From positions 1 to 64,000 of the forward strand of contig JBEKHH010000022.1 of the NCBI GenBank assembly GCA_050012375.1: a stretch of DNA of 64,000 bases, in the 5' to 3' direction. Made by a program: the position numbers and the translations under genes. The notes below the pieces were generated by a model, which was not told the DNA's origin, did no database searches, and worked only from the letters and a program-made list of their open reading frames with translations. The first letter of the stretch is position 1; each line of letters opens with the position of its first letter. The DNA comes from PALSA-1353 sp050012375. Its GTDB lineage: Bacteria; Planctomycetota; Phycisphaerae; Tepidisphaerales; Tepidisphaeraceae. Positions 17,475-26,155 of this stretch are shown one piece after another.

Positions 17475-17564
17475 ATGTCGCGTGGCGGCATGTGCTGGTC
17501 AGGCTGCTGAGGATCGCGGCGGTCTGGCCGCCTCGCTCGTTGCCGACAAATAGCTGTTTATTGA

Positions 17565-18203
17565 TCACCTTTTCGCGGCGCTTTTGAAAAGCCTGGACAG
17601 AATCCAGCGCGCCGGCAGGTAAATCACCAGTGGGAAAAAGATCATCAACAGCGCCAGGTAGAGCAGCGGCGGCAAATAGTGTTGCGGTTTGTTTCCGGGA
17701 CCAAAAACCCAGTTGATGTTGTCAGCCGGATCAGTTACGGCGTACGTGACTGGCAGAACAACCACCGCCATCAAAGTTTGCGCTATCAAGGCTCGACGAT
17801 CATAACCCAACCGGTAAACCATCCAGACGAGAAGCACCGGAAGCACGACATGGAACAGGGAAAGGGCTCGCACGTACAACGGAATGTGCGGATCAAACAT
17901 ATAGGTGCTCAGCCCGATCCCTTCGATTCCGAAGATCAGGCGGAGGAAGAAATTGATGTTCCACACCAATTCCGGCAAAAGGATCGCCAGCGCCATCATG
18001 CTTGCCAATAGCGAGCTTTCCAGCCAGAGCGCGACGACCGTCGTCAGCAGCGCAATATCAGAAAACCAGAGGAAATTGCTCGGGGGATAGTGCAGCAGAT
18101 AGATCGGCACGAGAACGCAGACGTACAGAGTGTAGACAATCTTGATCCATGGCGCGATATGGCCCGTGGAGAGCGTAGAAACGTCCGAGGCTGCTCGATC
18201 CAT
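17565..18203 (-). CDS. Polytopic membrane protein, unknown
   Basis: 212 residues with about five to six hydrophobic helices: IKIVYTLYVCVLVPIYLLHY, DIALLTTVVALWLESSLLAS, LFHVVLPVLLVWMVYRLGY, ALIAQTLMAVVVLPVTYAV and YLALLMIFFPLVIYLPARW. Acidic/aromatic loops carry DPADNINWVFGPG. I recall similar proteins annotated only as membrane-associated protein in planctomycetes. It lies 64 bases downstream of the slipin gene on the same strand and may be its operon partner. Confidence 0.75.
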   Translation of the reverse strand: MDRAASDVSTLSTGHIAPWIKIVYTLYVCVLVPIYLLHYPPSNFLWFSDIALLTTVVALWLESSLLASMMALAILLPELVWNINFFLRLIFGIEGIGLSTYMFDPHIPLYVRALSLFHVVLPVLLVWMVYRLGYDRRALIAQTLMAVVVLPVTYAVTDPADNINWVFGPGNKPQHYLPPLLYLALLMIFFPLVIYLPARWILSRLFKSAAKR

Positions 18204-18267
18204 GCTACAAAGGATAATGTCTATCGAACATTCGCGGAATGGGGCTTTGCGGCATCGGCAGATGAAG

Positions 18268-19191
18268 TCACTCTTGTTTTCTGAGTTTGCTTTCCTTCTC
18301 TTTGCTGGCGCGCTCCTGGCCCAGCCCCATGGTCAGGGCCGTCACCCCGGCAATACCCCCTAGTTGCATGGTTTCCACGACCGTGCTGGGTACAATGACG
18401 ATCGTGGCGTTCTCCTTCAAACCCTCATAAAGCATGTTCATGGCCCTCAAGTGTAGAGCGACAGGATCGTTGGTATAGGTCTTGGCCGCTTCTCCAAACT
18501 TCTCCGCCACTTGTCGCTCGGAATCTCCCAGAATCACCCGGGCCTGACGTTCTCTTTCAGCTTGGGCCTGCATCGACATCGCATCCTCCAAGGCCGGAGG
18601 AATAAGAACATCCTTGATCTCCACCGAAATAACATTAATGCCCCATGGCTCGGTGCGCTCGTCAATGATCTTCTGCAGCTCGCTGCCAATCTTCTCCCTG
18701 CCTTCCAGCATGTCCGAAAGCATGGTCTTGCCGATGACATCCCGCAGGGCCGTTTGGGAAGCCCAACTTATGGCACTTTGATAGTCGGCCACATCCAGGG
18801 CTGCCTTCTTCGGGTCCAAAACCTTCCAGAACAGCACTGCATCCACATCCACCGGCACCGTATCCTTGGTAAGAGTCTTCTCTGCCTTGAAAGAAGCGGT
18901 GATCACGCGGGTATCAATCCAGTAAGCCGTCACGTCGATGACCGGGATAATGAAAAACAGTCCCGGTCCCTCTAGGGAGCGGAATTTGCCTAACCGCAAT
19001 ATCACCACCCTTTCCCACTGATCCGCAACCTTGATTGCGAGAGAAACAACCAGGGCGACAAGAAAGGCAATGACTCCAATCCATGCGCTTTCGGTGTCAG
19101 CTGTGACTTTATACATGGCAATTGCCAATCCTCCGCCGATGCCAAGAATTACGATGAAGATCAATGCTGCAAAGGAGCTGCCCTTTCTCAT
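18268..19191 (-). CDS. Slipin (stomatin/prohibitin/HflK-C family membrane protein)
   Basis: The start is ATG 19191, eight bases after GGAGG; a slightly earlier in-frame ATG overlaps the Shine-Dalgarno. That gives 307 residues. Two N-terminal hydrophobic segments are followed by the SPFH domain (DQWERVVILRLGKFRSLEGP, DVDAVLFWKVLDPKKAALDV, TALRDVIGKTMLSDMLEGRE) and a coiled-coil tail (RERQARVILGDSERQVAEKF). Slipins form oligomers in membrane microdomains. The usual partner NfeD is not adjacent; the neighbour is a polytopic membrane protein. Confidence 0.93.
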   Translation of the reverse strand: MRKGSSFAALIFIVILGIGGGLAIAMYKVTADTESAWIGVIAFLVALVVSLAIKVADQWERVVILRLGKFRSLEGPGLFFIIPVIDVTAYWIDTRVITASFKAEKTLTKDTVPVDVDAVLFWKVLDPKKAALDVADYQSAISWASQTALRDVIGKTMLSDMLEGREKIGSELQKIIDERTEPWGINVISVEIKDVLIPPALEDAMSMQAQAERERQARVILGDSERQVAEKFGEAAKTYTNDPVALHLRAMNMLYEGLKENATIVIVPSTVVETMQLGGIAGVTALTMGLGQERASKEKESKLRKQE

Positions 19192-19274
19192 TTCGATTAC
19201 CTCCATGATTTAGCCGGGATTTCCCATTTGGCCGCCGCCGCATGTCGTTCCGGATTGTACCAGACATGACATGT

Positions 19275-19598
19275 TTAGCTCGGGTTTCGCTCTGACGATT
19301 CCGACGCGGACCCGCGGCGCGGGTCGATTGCACAGGAGCCCAATGGGCAGCCGCCGTTGAGAATCAAAAGTGTGAACCAAACGGCCCCGGCCGCCCCGAG
19401 AAACACAGGATGAATGGTGAAGCCGAGAATAAGCATAGTCACCGTCAGCGCAATGGCGCCCACGCGGAACACGGGCGGGAGACGCCCCGATCCGCTGGCG
19501 GCTCGAACAACGGGCAGACCCGCGCGTTTCCATGCCGACGTGCCCTCTTCGACATTTACGACTTTTATGCCCGCGTCGGCAAGACGCCGGCGTGGCCA
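19275..19598 (-). pseudogene. Remnant: rhodanese end fused to a DUF2892/YgaP-like membrane tail
   Basis: The frame begins after TAA (19599-19601) and reads LADAGIKVVNVEEGTSAWKR, then AGLPVV, VFRVGAIALTVTMLILGF, VFLGAAGAVWFTLLI and LNGGCPLGSC. The first part is the end of a rhodanese domain (..L.xAGFxxVxNVEGGTxAWxxAGLPVV); the second is the two-helix domain found after rhodanese in YgaP. The catalytic cysteine loop is missing, so this is a 5'-truncated copy. An internal GTG at 19472 could still express the membrane part. Confidence 0.6.
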
Positions 19599-19772
19599 TT
19601 ATGATGCAGGGCGGTCCAACCTACACCTATCTGCCGAACGTTGTGGAGGCCGTTAGAGCGGTGCAAAAGAGCTGAATAGGCGACGATGCGGTTCGAGGAA
19701 TCATCGCCCGCGTTGACATTCCGGGGATTTGTCCGATCTCAGGCGGAATGTCTTGCAATAATTCATCTGGAA

Positions 19773-22367
19773 CTACTTTGCGGTGGATGTTCTTTCCTGG
19801 GGACTGACCGGCGCGGTCGTCGGCGCATTTTTGCGAGGCGCAGGCGCCAGCAGGCCCATCGCCGGTTGCTCGGCCCATTTGTTCGCCGCGTCGGCGCCGA
19901 CGATGGGAGCGAGATCCTTGGCAGCGGCCAGCCGCAGCTCATGAATTTTCATCACGCCGTCTTGGCGGGAAAGGACGCCGGTGAAGACGGGGTCGTACAC
20001 TTGAACCTTGGCGGCGTGGACAAAGCGCGAAAGAATGGGCATCGCCTGCCAAACCTTCGCCTGGGGCACGTCCAGTTGCAGCAGGCCGGCGGCATTGCGC
20101 TCCAGCACACCGAACAGCGGTCCGAGCAGTTCGACGGCCTTGGACACCTGCTGCGGGCTGAGGTTGGCCTCGAGAACTCCTCGCATGGCCCGCGATGTAT
20201 CGGCGATCAACGCCGCAGCCTCTCGCGTGTTGCCGCCTGCGGTGAGCTTGTCGAAACCGCCGCCGACGGATGCGCGCAATTGCTCGAAGCTGACCAGACG
20301 CTGGTTGACGTAGGCGCTGACGAACTTGTCGGACCTGTCGCCGGGCAGACCCAGTTGATCGGCAACGAATTTTGCGGTGAGGGTGGTGGCGAGTCTCAGG
20401 TTTCCGAAGGCAATCGGGTCGGGCCTAACGCGAGGAGCGAGGACCACGGCCAGCAACTCCTCCGCAGGGACAAGGTGCTGATAGGCGAAGGCCTGCATCA
20501 TGTCGTCGGCCGGCACGACCGGGCGGATTGCCTTCTGCCCGTCAATGTTGGCATGTCCTTCCAAGTGCAGGCGCACGGCCTGATCGGTGTACCACGCCGG
20601 CGCGAGGAGCTTGAACTGTGCCTTGTCCTGTTTGGCGGGGATGTTGGCGCCGATGAGTCTGAATCCCTGGCTGTCGCCCGTCATGGTCAGGTGAATGGGG
20701 CCGGAGAACCCGTCGCGCCGGATCGCGTGGACCGTGATTACGGCGCTGTCGCCGGCCCGAACGCTGATGCTCGAAGGGTCCAGCAGCAACTGGTAATCCG
20801 GGCGCGGATGACCGATCCGCAGGCGATACGCGTATTCCGGGCCGCCCTGCCTCTGCACGTCCCGCAGGTGAATGAACCATGGGCCGTCGCTGGGCAACGT
20901 GGCGGTCAGATACGAGTCGGCCTGATGGGTCACGAGGCCCGCAGCCTTGTCGTCGTAATCGTCATTGTACGCCAGTTGTTTGCCCGACCCATCGGTCAGC
21001 GCGAGCACTGAATCCAGCGGTGAGCCCAGGCGGCGAGCCGTCACCTCGGCAACGATTTGCTCGCCCGCCTTACCCTCGAATCGAAACACCTCGCAATCGC
21101 CCGGCGCGTCGATGTGGCCGTTGATGATGATCGGAAGATTCACGGCCTGCGCGGTAGCCTGATCGTTGTTCGGCTTCTGCTCCGGGCACTCGGGCAGATC
21201 GTCAACGGCAAACAGCAGACGTTGGGGAATCAACCCGTCCCACTCGGGTAGCGCCAGCGTATGGATGCCGGGGACGGCATCTCTGAAATCCTCGCTCAGC
21301 GTGTCCACCGGTAGATTCCAGCCGGCCAGATGGACTGCCGTCTGCGCCTGGGCGGGGCCGCCGAGCGGAAACACGCTGGTGACATACGGGAGTTCGCCCA
21401 GCGCCAGTCGATAGACAAAATCCTCGCGGCCGCGATACAGGGCATCCTTGATCTCGATGACATACCAGCCGTCGGAGGGGATGACATAATGCAGCAGCGG
21501 GTCGTGATCGACGCGCGAGTCGTCGTCGTATGCCAGCTCATTGCCCTTGGCATCGTAAAGGGTCAGCGTCGCCTGAAACCAGCCGGGCACGGCATCGGCC
21601 AGATAAGGCGTCAGTCCGCGTGCGCAGGCAGCGGCGACGAGGCTTTGGCGTTTGCGCGCGTAGAACTGATAGCGATTCACACCGCCGGGCAGGATTTGGC
21701 CGTTGATCGTCACCGGCAGTTTCACGGTCATTTGTTGACCGGCAACGCTGACGGTGGCCTGGGCGCGCGGTTTGGCGGGATTTTCGCAGACTTCGGGAAG
21801 CTCACCAACGTAAAAAGCCAACGGGTTGGTCAATCCGCCGGCTGTTTGCAGCCGGAGTTCGCGGCGGCCTATCGCCGCGTCATTGGCGACGGTGAATTCA
21901 AGCAGGACGATCTCGGAGATCGCCGGAGCGGCGGGACGGATCACGGCCGTCGCCAGCTTCTCCCGAATCTCCCGCAGTAAGTTGGCATCATCCTGGGTGA
22001 AGATCGGCCGCGTCGAAGGCCGCGACGCCAAGGACATCCTTGGCCAGGCGAAGGCGGCGGCGCGGCGGTCGATCAGCTCTTTGGCGGTATCGCGCAACGC
22101 CGCGAGTTGTTGCCCCGACAGCAGCTTGATGTGCTCCTTGACCGTAACCTGGATTCCGCTTCCAGAGACATACGCTTGCGAAACGCCGTCGAGATATTGG
22201 CCGCCCACGACGGCCTGGGTGGTGGACCCGCGGCGCGCGCCGGCAGGATAGACGTAACCGACCCGAGGGCCGCGCGAGGCCTGCTGTCCCCACAGCGTCG
22301 AGACCGGCGCCAGCAGCAGCAGCCCCATCACCATTCCTCCCCAGAATCGGACAAGCGCGTGGGTCAC
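19773..22367 (-). CDS. Exported pre-peptidase (PPC) domain protein of the planctomycete DUF1501 cluster
   Basis: 864 residues with a signal peptide (GGMVMGLLLLAPVSTLWGQ). Two PPC-like beta domains are visible: DGWYVIEIKDALYRGREDFV with YRLALGELPYVTSVFP, and GPWFIHLRDVQRQGGPEYAY with RLRIGHPRPD. They are separated by IG-like strands; an N-terminal segment VGYVYPAGARRGSTTQAVVG opens the protein. A C-terminal helical part follows. Its ATG overlaps the stop of the DUF1501 gene (ATGA), so the three genes DUF1549/1553 - DUF1501 - PPC form one operon. Such modules are expanded in planctomycetes and may serve surface binding and degradation of polymers; the function is not proven. Confidence 0.85.
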   Translation of the reverse strand: MTHALVRFWGGMVMGLLLLAPVSTLWGQQASRGPRVGYVYPAGARRGSTTQAVVGGQYLDGVSQAYVSGSGIQVTVKEHIKLLSGQQLAALRDTAKELIDRRAAAFAWPRMSLASRPSTRPIFTQDDANLLREIREKLATAVIRPAAPAISEIVLLEFTVANDAAIGRRELRLQTAGGLTNPLAFYVGELPEVCENPAKPRAQATVSVAGQQMTVKLPVTINGQILPGGVNRYQFYARKRQSLVAAACARGLTPYLADAVPGWFQATLTLYDAKGNELAYDDDSRVDHDPLLHYVIPSDGWYVIEIKDALYRGREDFVYRLALGELPYVTSVFPLGGPAQAQTAVHLAGWNLPVDTLSEDFRDAVPGIHTLALPEWDGLIPQRLLFAVDDLPECPEQKPNNDQATAQAVNLPIIINGHIDAPGDCEVFRFEGKAGEQIVAEVTARRLGSPLDSVLALTDGSGKQLAYNDDYDDKAAGLVTHQADSYLTATLPSDGPWFIHLRDVQRQGGPEYAYRLRIGHPRPDYQLLLDPSSISVRAGDSAVITVHAIRRDGFSGPIHLTMTGDSQGFRLIGANIPAKQDKAQFKLLAPAWYTDQAVRLHLEGHANIDGQKAIRPVVPADDMMQAFAYQHLVPAEELLAVVLAPRVRPDPIAFGNLRLATTLTAKFVADQLGLPGDRSDKFVSAYVNQRLVSFEQLRASVGGGFDKLTAGGNTREAAALIADTSRAMRGVLEANLSPQQVSKAVELLGPLFGVLERNAAGLLQLDVPQAKVWQAMPILSRFVHAAKVQVYDPVFTGVLSRQDGVMKIHELRLAAAKDLAPIVGADAANKWAEQPAMGLLAPAPRKNAPTTAPVSPQERTSTAK

Positions 22368-23722
22368 GGCATGATCTCCTTCAACCGGCCGCCGGTTTTC
22401 ACACCCTCGTCGGCTCGCGGCGTGACGAAGACGGGCAGACCCTGGGGATGGGGCAGGCGGGCATCGGTGTCAATGCCCAGCAATTCGTACATGCTGGCGA
22501 TCAGGTCGCAGGGATAGACGGGGCGGCCTTTGACTTCTTCGCCCTTGGCATCCGACTCGCCGACGACTTGTCCGCCCTTGAATCCGCCACCGGCGACGAG
22601 CATGGAGAAGCACTTGCCCCAATGCCCGCGTCCGCCGTTCCAGGGCGCTTCCCACTGTATTTTGGGAGTCCGGCCGAATTCCCCGCCGCACCAGATGATG
22701 GTGCGTCCGAGGAGCCCGCGGTCGGACAGATCGCTCAGCAGCGTTGACAGGGCCTTGTCCAACTCGGGGAGCTTGCGGCGCAGGGTCTCGAAATTCTGCT
22801 TGTGGGTATCCCATCCGTCGTTGTTGATGGTGATGTAAGGCACGCCGCGTTCCACCAGCCGGCGAGCTGCCAGGCACGACTGGCCGAAGGCGCTTCTGCC
22901 GTAGGACGCGCGAAGGTTGTCCTTTTCCTGGGAGAGATCGAACACTTTGCCGCCGTCGCCGAGGATGAGGTCGTAGGCCTGTGTTTCCGAATTGCGCCAG
23001 GGGGCGAGCTGGGGGTCATCGGGCAAGGTATTGTCCAAGGCATCCAGTTCGTGCAGCAGATCGCGGCGGGCCTGCTGGCGCTGATCGGTGATCCCCTGGG
23101 CGACAACGCCCTCGACGGCAAAGCGCGGCTGCGCGGGGTCGCCGCCGGTAACGAATGGGCTGTACTTCGATCCCAAGAACCCGGCTTCGGAAAATCGGCC
23201 CTGGGGCGTGGTTAGCACGATGTAGGGCGGAATCAGACCGTGGTAACCCGCGGCGTATCCCTTGAAAAGCGAGACCACCGCGCCCACGCCCGGATAGACC
23301 TGCCCATTGCCTGGTTCGCGCCCGGTTTGCACCCAGTAGGCCGCCGTTTCGTGCCCGTTGTTGCCGTGCGTCATCGAGCGGATGAGCGAATACTTGTCGG
23401 CCTGTTTGGCCAGCAGCGGAAGCCACTGGCAGATGCGGATGCCGTTGACGTTAGTCTGAATGGGCTTATCGAACGGCCCGCAATAATCGCGGCCGGCGTC
23501 GGGCTTGGGATCGAACGTGTCCAGATGGGACGGTCCGCCCGACAGCCAGACCTCGATGACAGATTTGGCCCGGGCTTTGGCCGCAATGGCCGAGGGTTGC
23601 GTCGCCGGCGCCATGGCCCAGCCAAGGCGATTGCCCAGCAGCACGCCGGTTGCGCCAATCAGGCCCAGGCGCATCATCTCGCGTCTTGAAATGGCGCCGC
23701 CAAAACCGAGCGTGCCGTTCAT
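22364..23722 (-). CDS. DUF1501 protein (exported, sulfatase-like fold)
   Basis: The start at ATG 23722 is chosen because a Tat/Sec-type leader follows (ISRREMMRLGLIGATGVLLG); a longer frame upstream overlaps the previous gene. 452 residues. Family features: VIEVWLSGGPSHLDTFDPKP near the start, RSMTHGNNGHETAAYW in the middle, TINNDGWDTHKQNFETLRR, and GGEFGRTPKIQWEAPWNGGR with GHWGKCFSMLVAGGG, including the metal-type Asp/His residues. DUF1501 has an alkaline-phosphatase-like core. It sits 26 bases after the DUF1549 gene and overlaps the PPC gene. Confidence 0.93.
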   Translation of the reverse strand: MNGTLGFGGAISRREMMRLGLIGATGVLLGNRLGWAMAPATQPSAIAAKARAKSVIEVWLSGGPSHLDTFDPKPDAGRDYCGPFDKPIQTNVNGIRICQWLPLLAKQADKYSLIRSMTHGNNGHETAAYWVQTGREPGNGQVYPGVGAVVSLFKGYAAGYHGLIPPYIVLTTPQGRFSEAGFLGSKYSPFVTGGDPAQPRFAVEGVVAQGITDQRQQARRDLLHELDALDNTLPDDPQLAPWRNSETQAYDLILGDGGKVFDLSQEKDNLRASYGRSAFGQSCLAARRLVERGVPYITINNDGWDTHKQNFETLRRKLPELDKALSTLLSDLSDRGLLGRTIIWCGGEFGRTPKIQWEAPWNGGRGHWGKCFSMLVAGGGFKGGQVVGESDAKGEEVKGRPVYPCDLIASMYELLGIDTDARLPHPQGLPVFVTPRADEGVKTGGRLKEIMP

Positions 23723-23748
23723 CGCTTCACCAGGCCCTTCCTCCGGAT

Positions 23749-25329
23749 TCAATGCTGGTAGGCGAACTCGGCGCTGTTCACCAGCGCCCAGGCCAGATCC
23801 ACCAGCGGCTCGCGGCCGTGGACGACGCCGGACTTTGAATACTTCATCGCGGTCTGAATCTCGTCCTCGCTGGGAAAGCGAGAGAGAATCGTCAGATAAA
23901 CTTCTGTGATGGCCGCCGGCGAAAGGCCTTTGTCCATCGGCACGGATTGAAGCCACTTACTTTGTTCCAGTTTTCGGCGAATGTGATTGGAATTGAGCAG
24001 GTGCAGACGCTGATCGGGCGTGGCGAGGTTGTTGCGCTCGTTTTCCATGCCGGTGTCGCGCGGAGGTCGGCCGAACATGTCCAGGAAAGCGCTGCTGATG
24101 CTTCCGTCGGGCAGCGCGATCGCGCGCGTGCCCGTGGGAATAAACGTGAACGGCTCGGGGGTCTCGGTGGAATATTCCTCGCTGCTGCCCGTGATCTGGC
24201 ACACCGCGTCTATGAACGTCTCGGCCCCGAGCCGATGGATCGGATAGCTGGCGAATTGCGCTTCGCCGCCGGGCTTGTTATCGGCGCGAATACAGGACAA
24301 TTGATACGTCTCCGAGTTCAGGATCAGGCGGAACAGGCGCTTGATGTCGTAGTGGTTTGCGACCAGTTCCTTTTGCAGATAGGCCAGCAGTTCGGGATTG
24401 CTCGGGGGATTGTCGGGGCGGATGTCGTCCGGCTCCTGAACGATCCCCCGCCCCATCAGCCAGAACCATGCGCGATTGGCCATCGCCCGCGCGAACCATT
24501 CATTGCCCGGCGACAAAAGCCAATCGGCAAACATCTCGCGCGGATCGCGGTCGCTGGGCACGTCCACCGCCGTGCCGTCGGGAAACACCGCGTGCGACGG
24601 GCGCGTGGCAGCCCTGGCTTGATCGAAAAAGACGATCTCCTCTTTCCACTCCCCCGTCGATTTGTAGCCGACCTGCGAGAAGAATTCCGCCATCCCGTCA
24701 AGCCGCTGCTCAGGCCATTTGTCCGCCCGCGCTGCCATGAATGTCAGCGCCACCGCCTGGGCAATTCCCCGGGGAGTCTTGCTCTGCACCGCGCGATAGA
24801 AGTTGGACGGCGGCGAGCGGAAATTGCTGCCGCTGGCGGTCAGCAGTTCACGCGCGAACTGATCGAGCGGTTTGTTGTCCCGGACGGATTCGCGAATCCA
24901 GTGAGTGTATGTCTGGGCCGCATTGGGCCAGAGGATGATGGGAAACTCGGCCTTGACCCGCAGAACGTCCCCCCACTTCATCGTCCAGTAATCGACGAAC
25001 TCGGGGCGATCCAGCAGACGATCGATGAGCTTCCGTCGCTTCTCCGGATCGACATCCAGAAGAAACTCACGGGCCTCGATCGCCGTTGGCTGCGTGCCGA
25101 TGACCCCGAGATACGCGCGCCGGAGAAACACCGCGTCGGAACATCCGGCGGCCGGCGTGATCCCCAACCGGCGCCACTTGGCAGCCACGAACTGATCGAT
25201 CCTGTTACGCGGCCATGCGAATCCGGGAACCTGGAACACGTCGGCGGCCCCCGGCGTGGCCGATGGATCTGAAAACGCCACGGGCGACGCCAGCAGCAAA
25301 AGCCCGCAAATCAGCACTATCCTTCTCAC
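23749..25329 (-). CDS. DUF1549/DUF1553 (PSD1) domain exported protein
   Basis: The frame is open up to 25545, but that extension is antisense tRNA sequence (GDTGLEPATP), so I start at GTG 25329. GTG 25329 has GGAG upstream and a signal peptide (VRRIVLICGLLLLASPVAFS); this gives 526 residues. DUF1549: RNRIDQFVAAKWRRLGITPA, FLRRAYLGVIGTQPT, LIDRLLDRPEFVDYWTMKWG. DUF1553: MFADWLLSPGNEWFARAMAN, RAWFWLMGRGIVQEPDDIRP, LNSETYQLS and PSEDEIQTA. It has no cytochrome CxxCH. First gene of the three-gene operon; the biochemical role is unknown. Confidence 0.92.
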   Translation of the reverse strand: MRRIVLICGLLLLASPVAFSDPSATPGAADVFQVPGFAWPRNRIDQFVAAKWRRLGITPAAGCSDAVFLRRAYLGVIGTQPTAIEAREFLLDVDPEKRRKLIDRLLDRPEFVDYWTMKWGDVLRVKAEFPIILWPNAAQTYTHWIRESVRDNKPLDQFARELLTASGSNFRSPPSNFYRAVQSKTPRGIAQAVALTFMAARADKWPEQRLDGMAEFFSQVGYKSTGEWKEEIVFFDQARAATRPSHAVFPDGTAVDVPSDRDPREMFADWLLSPGNEWFARAMANRAWFWLMGRGIVQEPDDIRPDNPPSNPELLAYLQKELVANHYDIKRLFRLILNSETYQLSCIRADNKPGGEAQFASYPIHRLGAETFIDAVCQITGSSEEYSTETPEPFTFIPTGTRAIALPDGSISSAFLDMFGRPPRDTGMENERNNLATPDQRLHLLNSNHIRRKLEQSKWLQSVPMDKGLSPAAITEVYLTILSRFPSEDEIQTAMKYSKSGVVHGREPLVDLAWALVNSAEFAYQH

Positions 25330-25500
25330 GCCGCTCCGGAAGCTTACCAGACCTGGCAACACGGTATATATCGTGGCGGCGCAGGCCGCATGTGATATAC
25401 ATCGGATCAAGAACCTCCTCATATAACGCCGGCACGACTGGGTTATTGTGGCTAATAAGGGCGGGTCGGATCCCGCATATTTTGCGTTGCGACATTTTTC

Positions 25501-25546
25501 GCATGACGCGCTGGGGGTCGCAGGTTCGAGCCCTGTATCGCCCATT
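25501..25546 (+). repeat. 46-bp direct repeat, right copy (tRNA-Val 3' fragment), attR-like
   Basis: Matches 7474-7519 at 45 of 46 bases: anticodon loop, anticodon 3' stem, variable region, T arm and acceptor 3' strand, but no 5' half. The preceding 60 bases show no D arm. It is either an integration scar or the tail of a deleted second tRNA-Val. Confidence 0.85.
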
Positions 25547-25583
25547 AAACGCCGTAGTCATCCGCTCAATTTTATATTTGCGG

Positions 25584-25778
25584 TCAAATGCCGTATTTCT
25601 TACGTCGGCGCCAGAGCGTGGCAGGGTCCATGCCGAGAACGCGAGCGGCCTCTTCCAAAGATTTGGACCGGGCGAGAACGCGACGGAGCGGGTTAAATTC
25701 GACCCGTTGAGGAGCGATGACGCCGCAGACGACCCCTTGGAACGCGGCCCGCAGGGCCGCCGCCAGGCGGCGCGGACG
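25584..25778 (-). pseudogene. Remnant: Fis-type helix-turn-helix end of an NtrC-family regulator
   Basis: On the minus strand, after an in-frame TAG (25779-25781), the sequence reads FNPLRRVLARSKSLEEAARV and LGMDPATLWRRRKKYGI, then TGA. This is the C-terminal DNA-binding Fis helix-turn-helix of sigma-54-dependent response regulators, typical of planctomycetes. The receiver and AAA+ domains are missing. It lies 38 bases beyond the right tRNA fragment, so it belongs to the flank rather than the island. Confidence 0.75.
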
Positions 25779-25960
25779 CTACGGGCGGATGCAACACGCT
25801 CTAAAGTTTTCCACCGCCAAGCCCCCTCCCCGGTGGATAACCTGGAGTCAACACCCTGCCTATTCTTCCCAGAAAAAATCTTCGCTACCCTAAGCGCCGG
25901 TCGATCCATTTGTTAGCAGCGGATTTGCGTTCGGGTACCCAACATTTAGTAAAGTTTCCT

Positions 25961-25988
25961 TTGACGAATACCAGATGTAGTGTATATT
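25961..25988 (+). promoter_or_regulatory. Sigma-70-type promoter upstream of dcd
   Basis: TTGACG (25961-25966), 16-base spacer, TATATT (25983-25988). It would give a leader of about 160 bases before dcd, in which I see no known riboswitch. The dcd start is preceded by GGAGG six bases upstream. Confidence 0.6.
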
Positions 25989-26155
25989 GCCGGAATCCCG
26001 TTGAGCGGTCCTTTGGGACTATTTGGCCCTTCGAGTCGAGGTCTTTCGGGTAGGGTTGAGAATAAATTTCCGACGGCAAACCAGCATCGCCTTGGGCATG
26101 TTGATGGGTCTTCGTCGCGCCATCGAAATGTAAGGATCGTGTTCGGAGGCAACTT

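Noticed and set aside
18268..19191. Slipin-NfeD operon
   Set aside because: The expected NfeD partner is not present on either side; neighbours are an unrelated polytopic protein and a rhodanese remnant.
19602..19673. Short plus-strand tail reading GGPTYTYLPNVVEAVRAVQ
   Set aside because: Looks protein-like but I cannot tie it to a family; too short to call as a gene or remnant.
25330..25545. N-terminal extension of the DUF1549 gene beginning MGDTGLEPATP
   Set aside because: This peptide is the known artefact of translating the antisense strand of a tRNA 3' half; the signal peptide starts at 25329.
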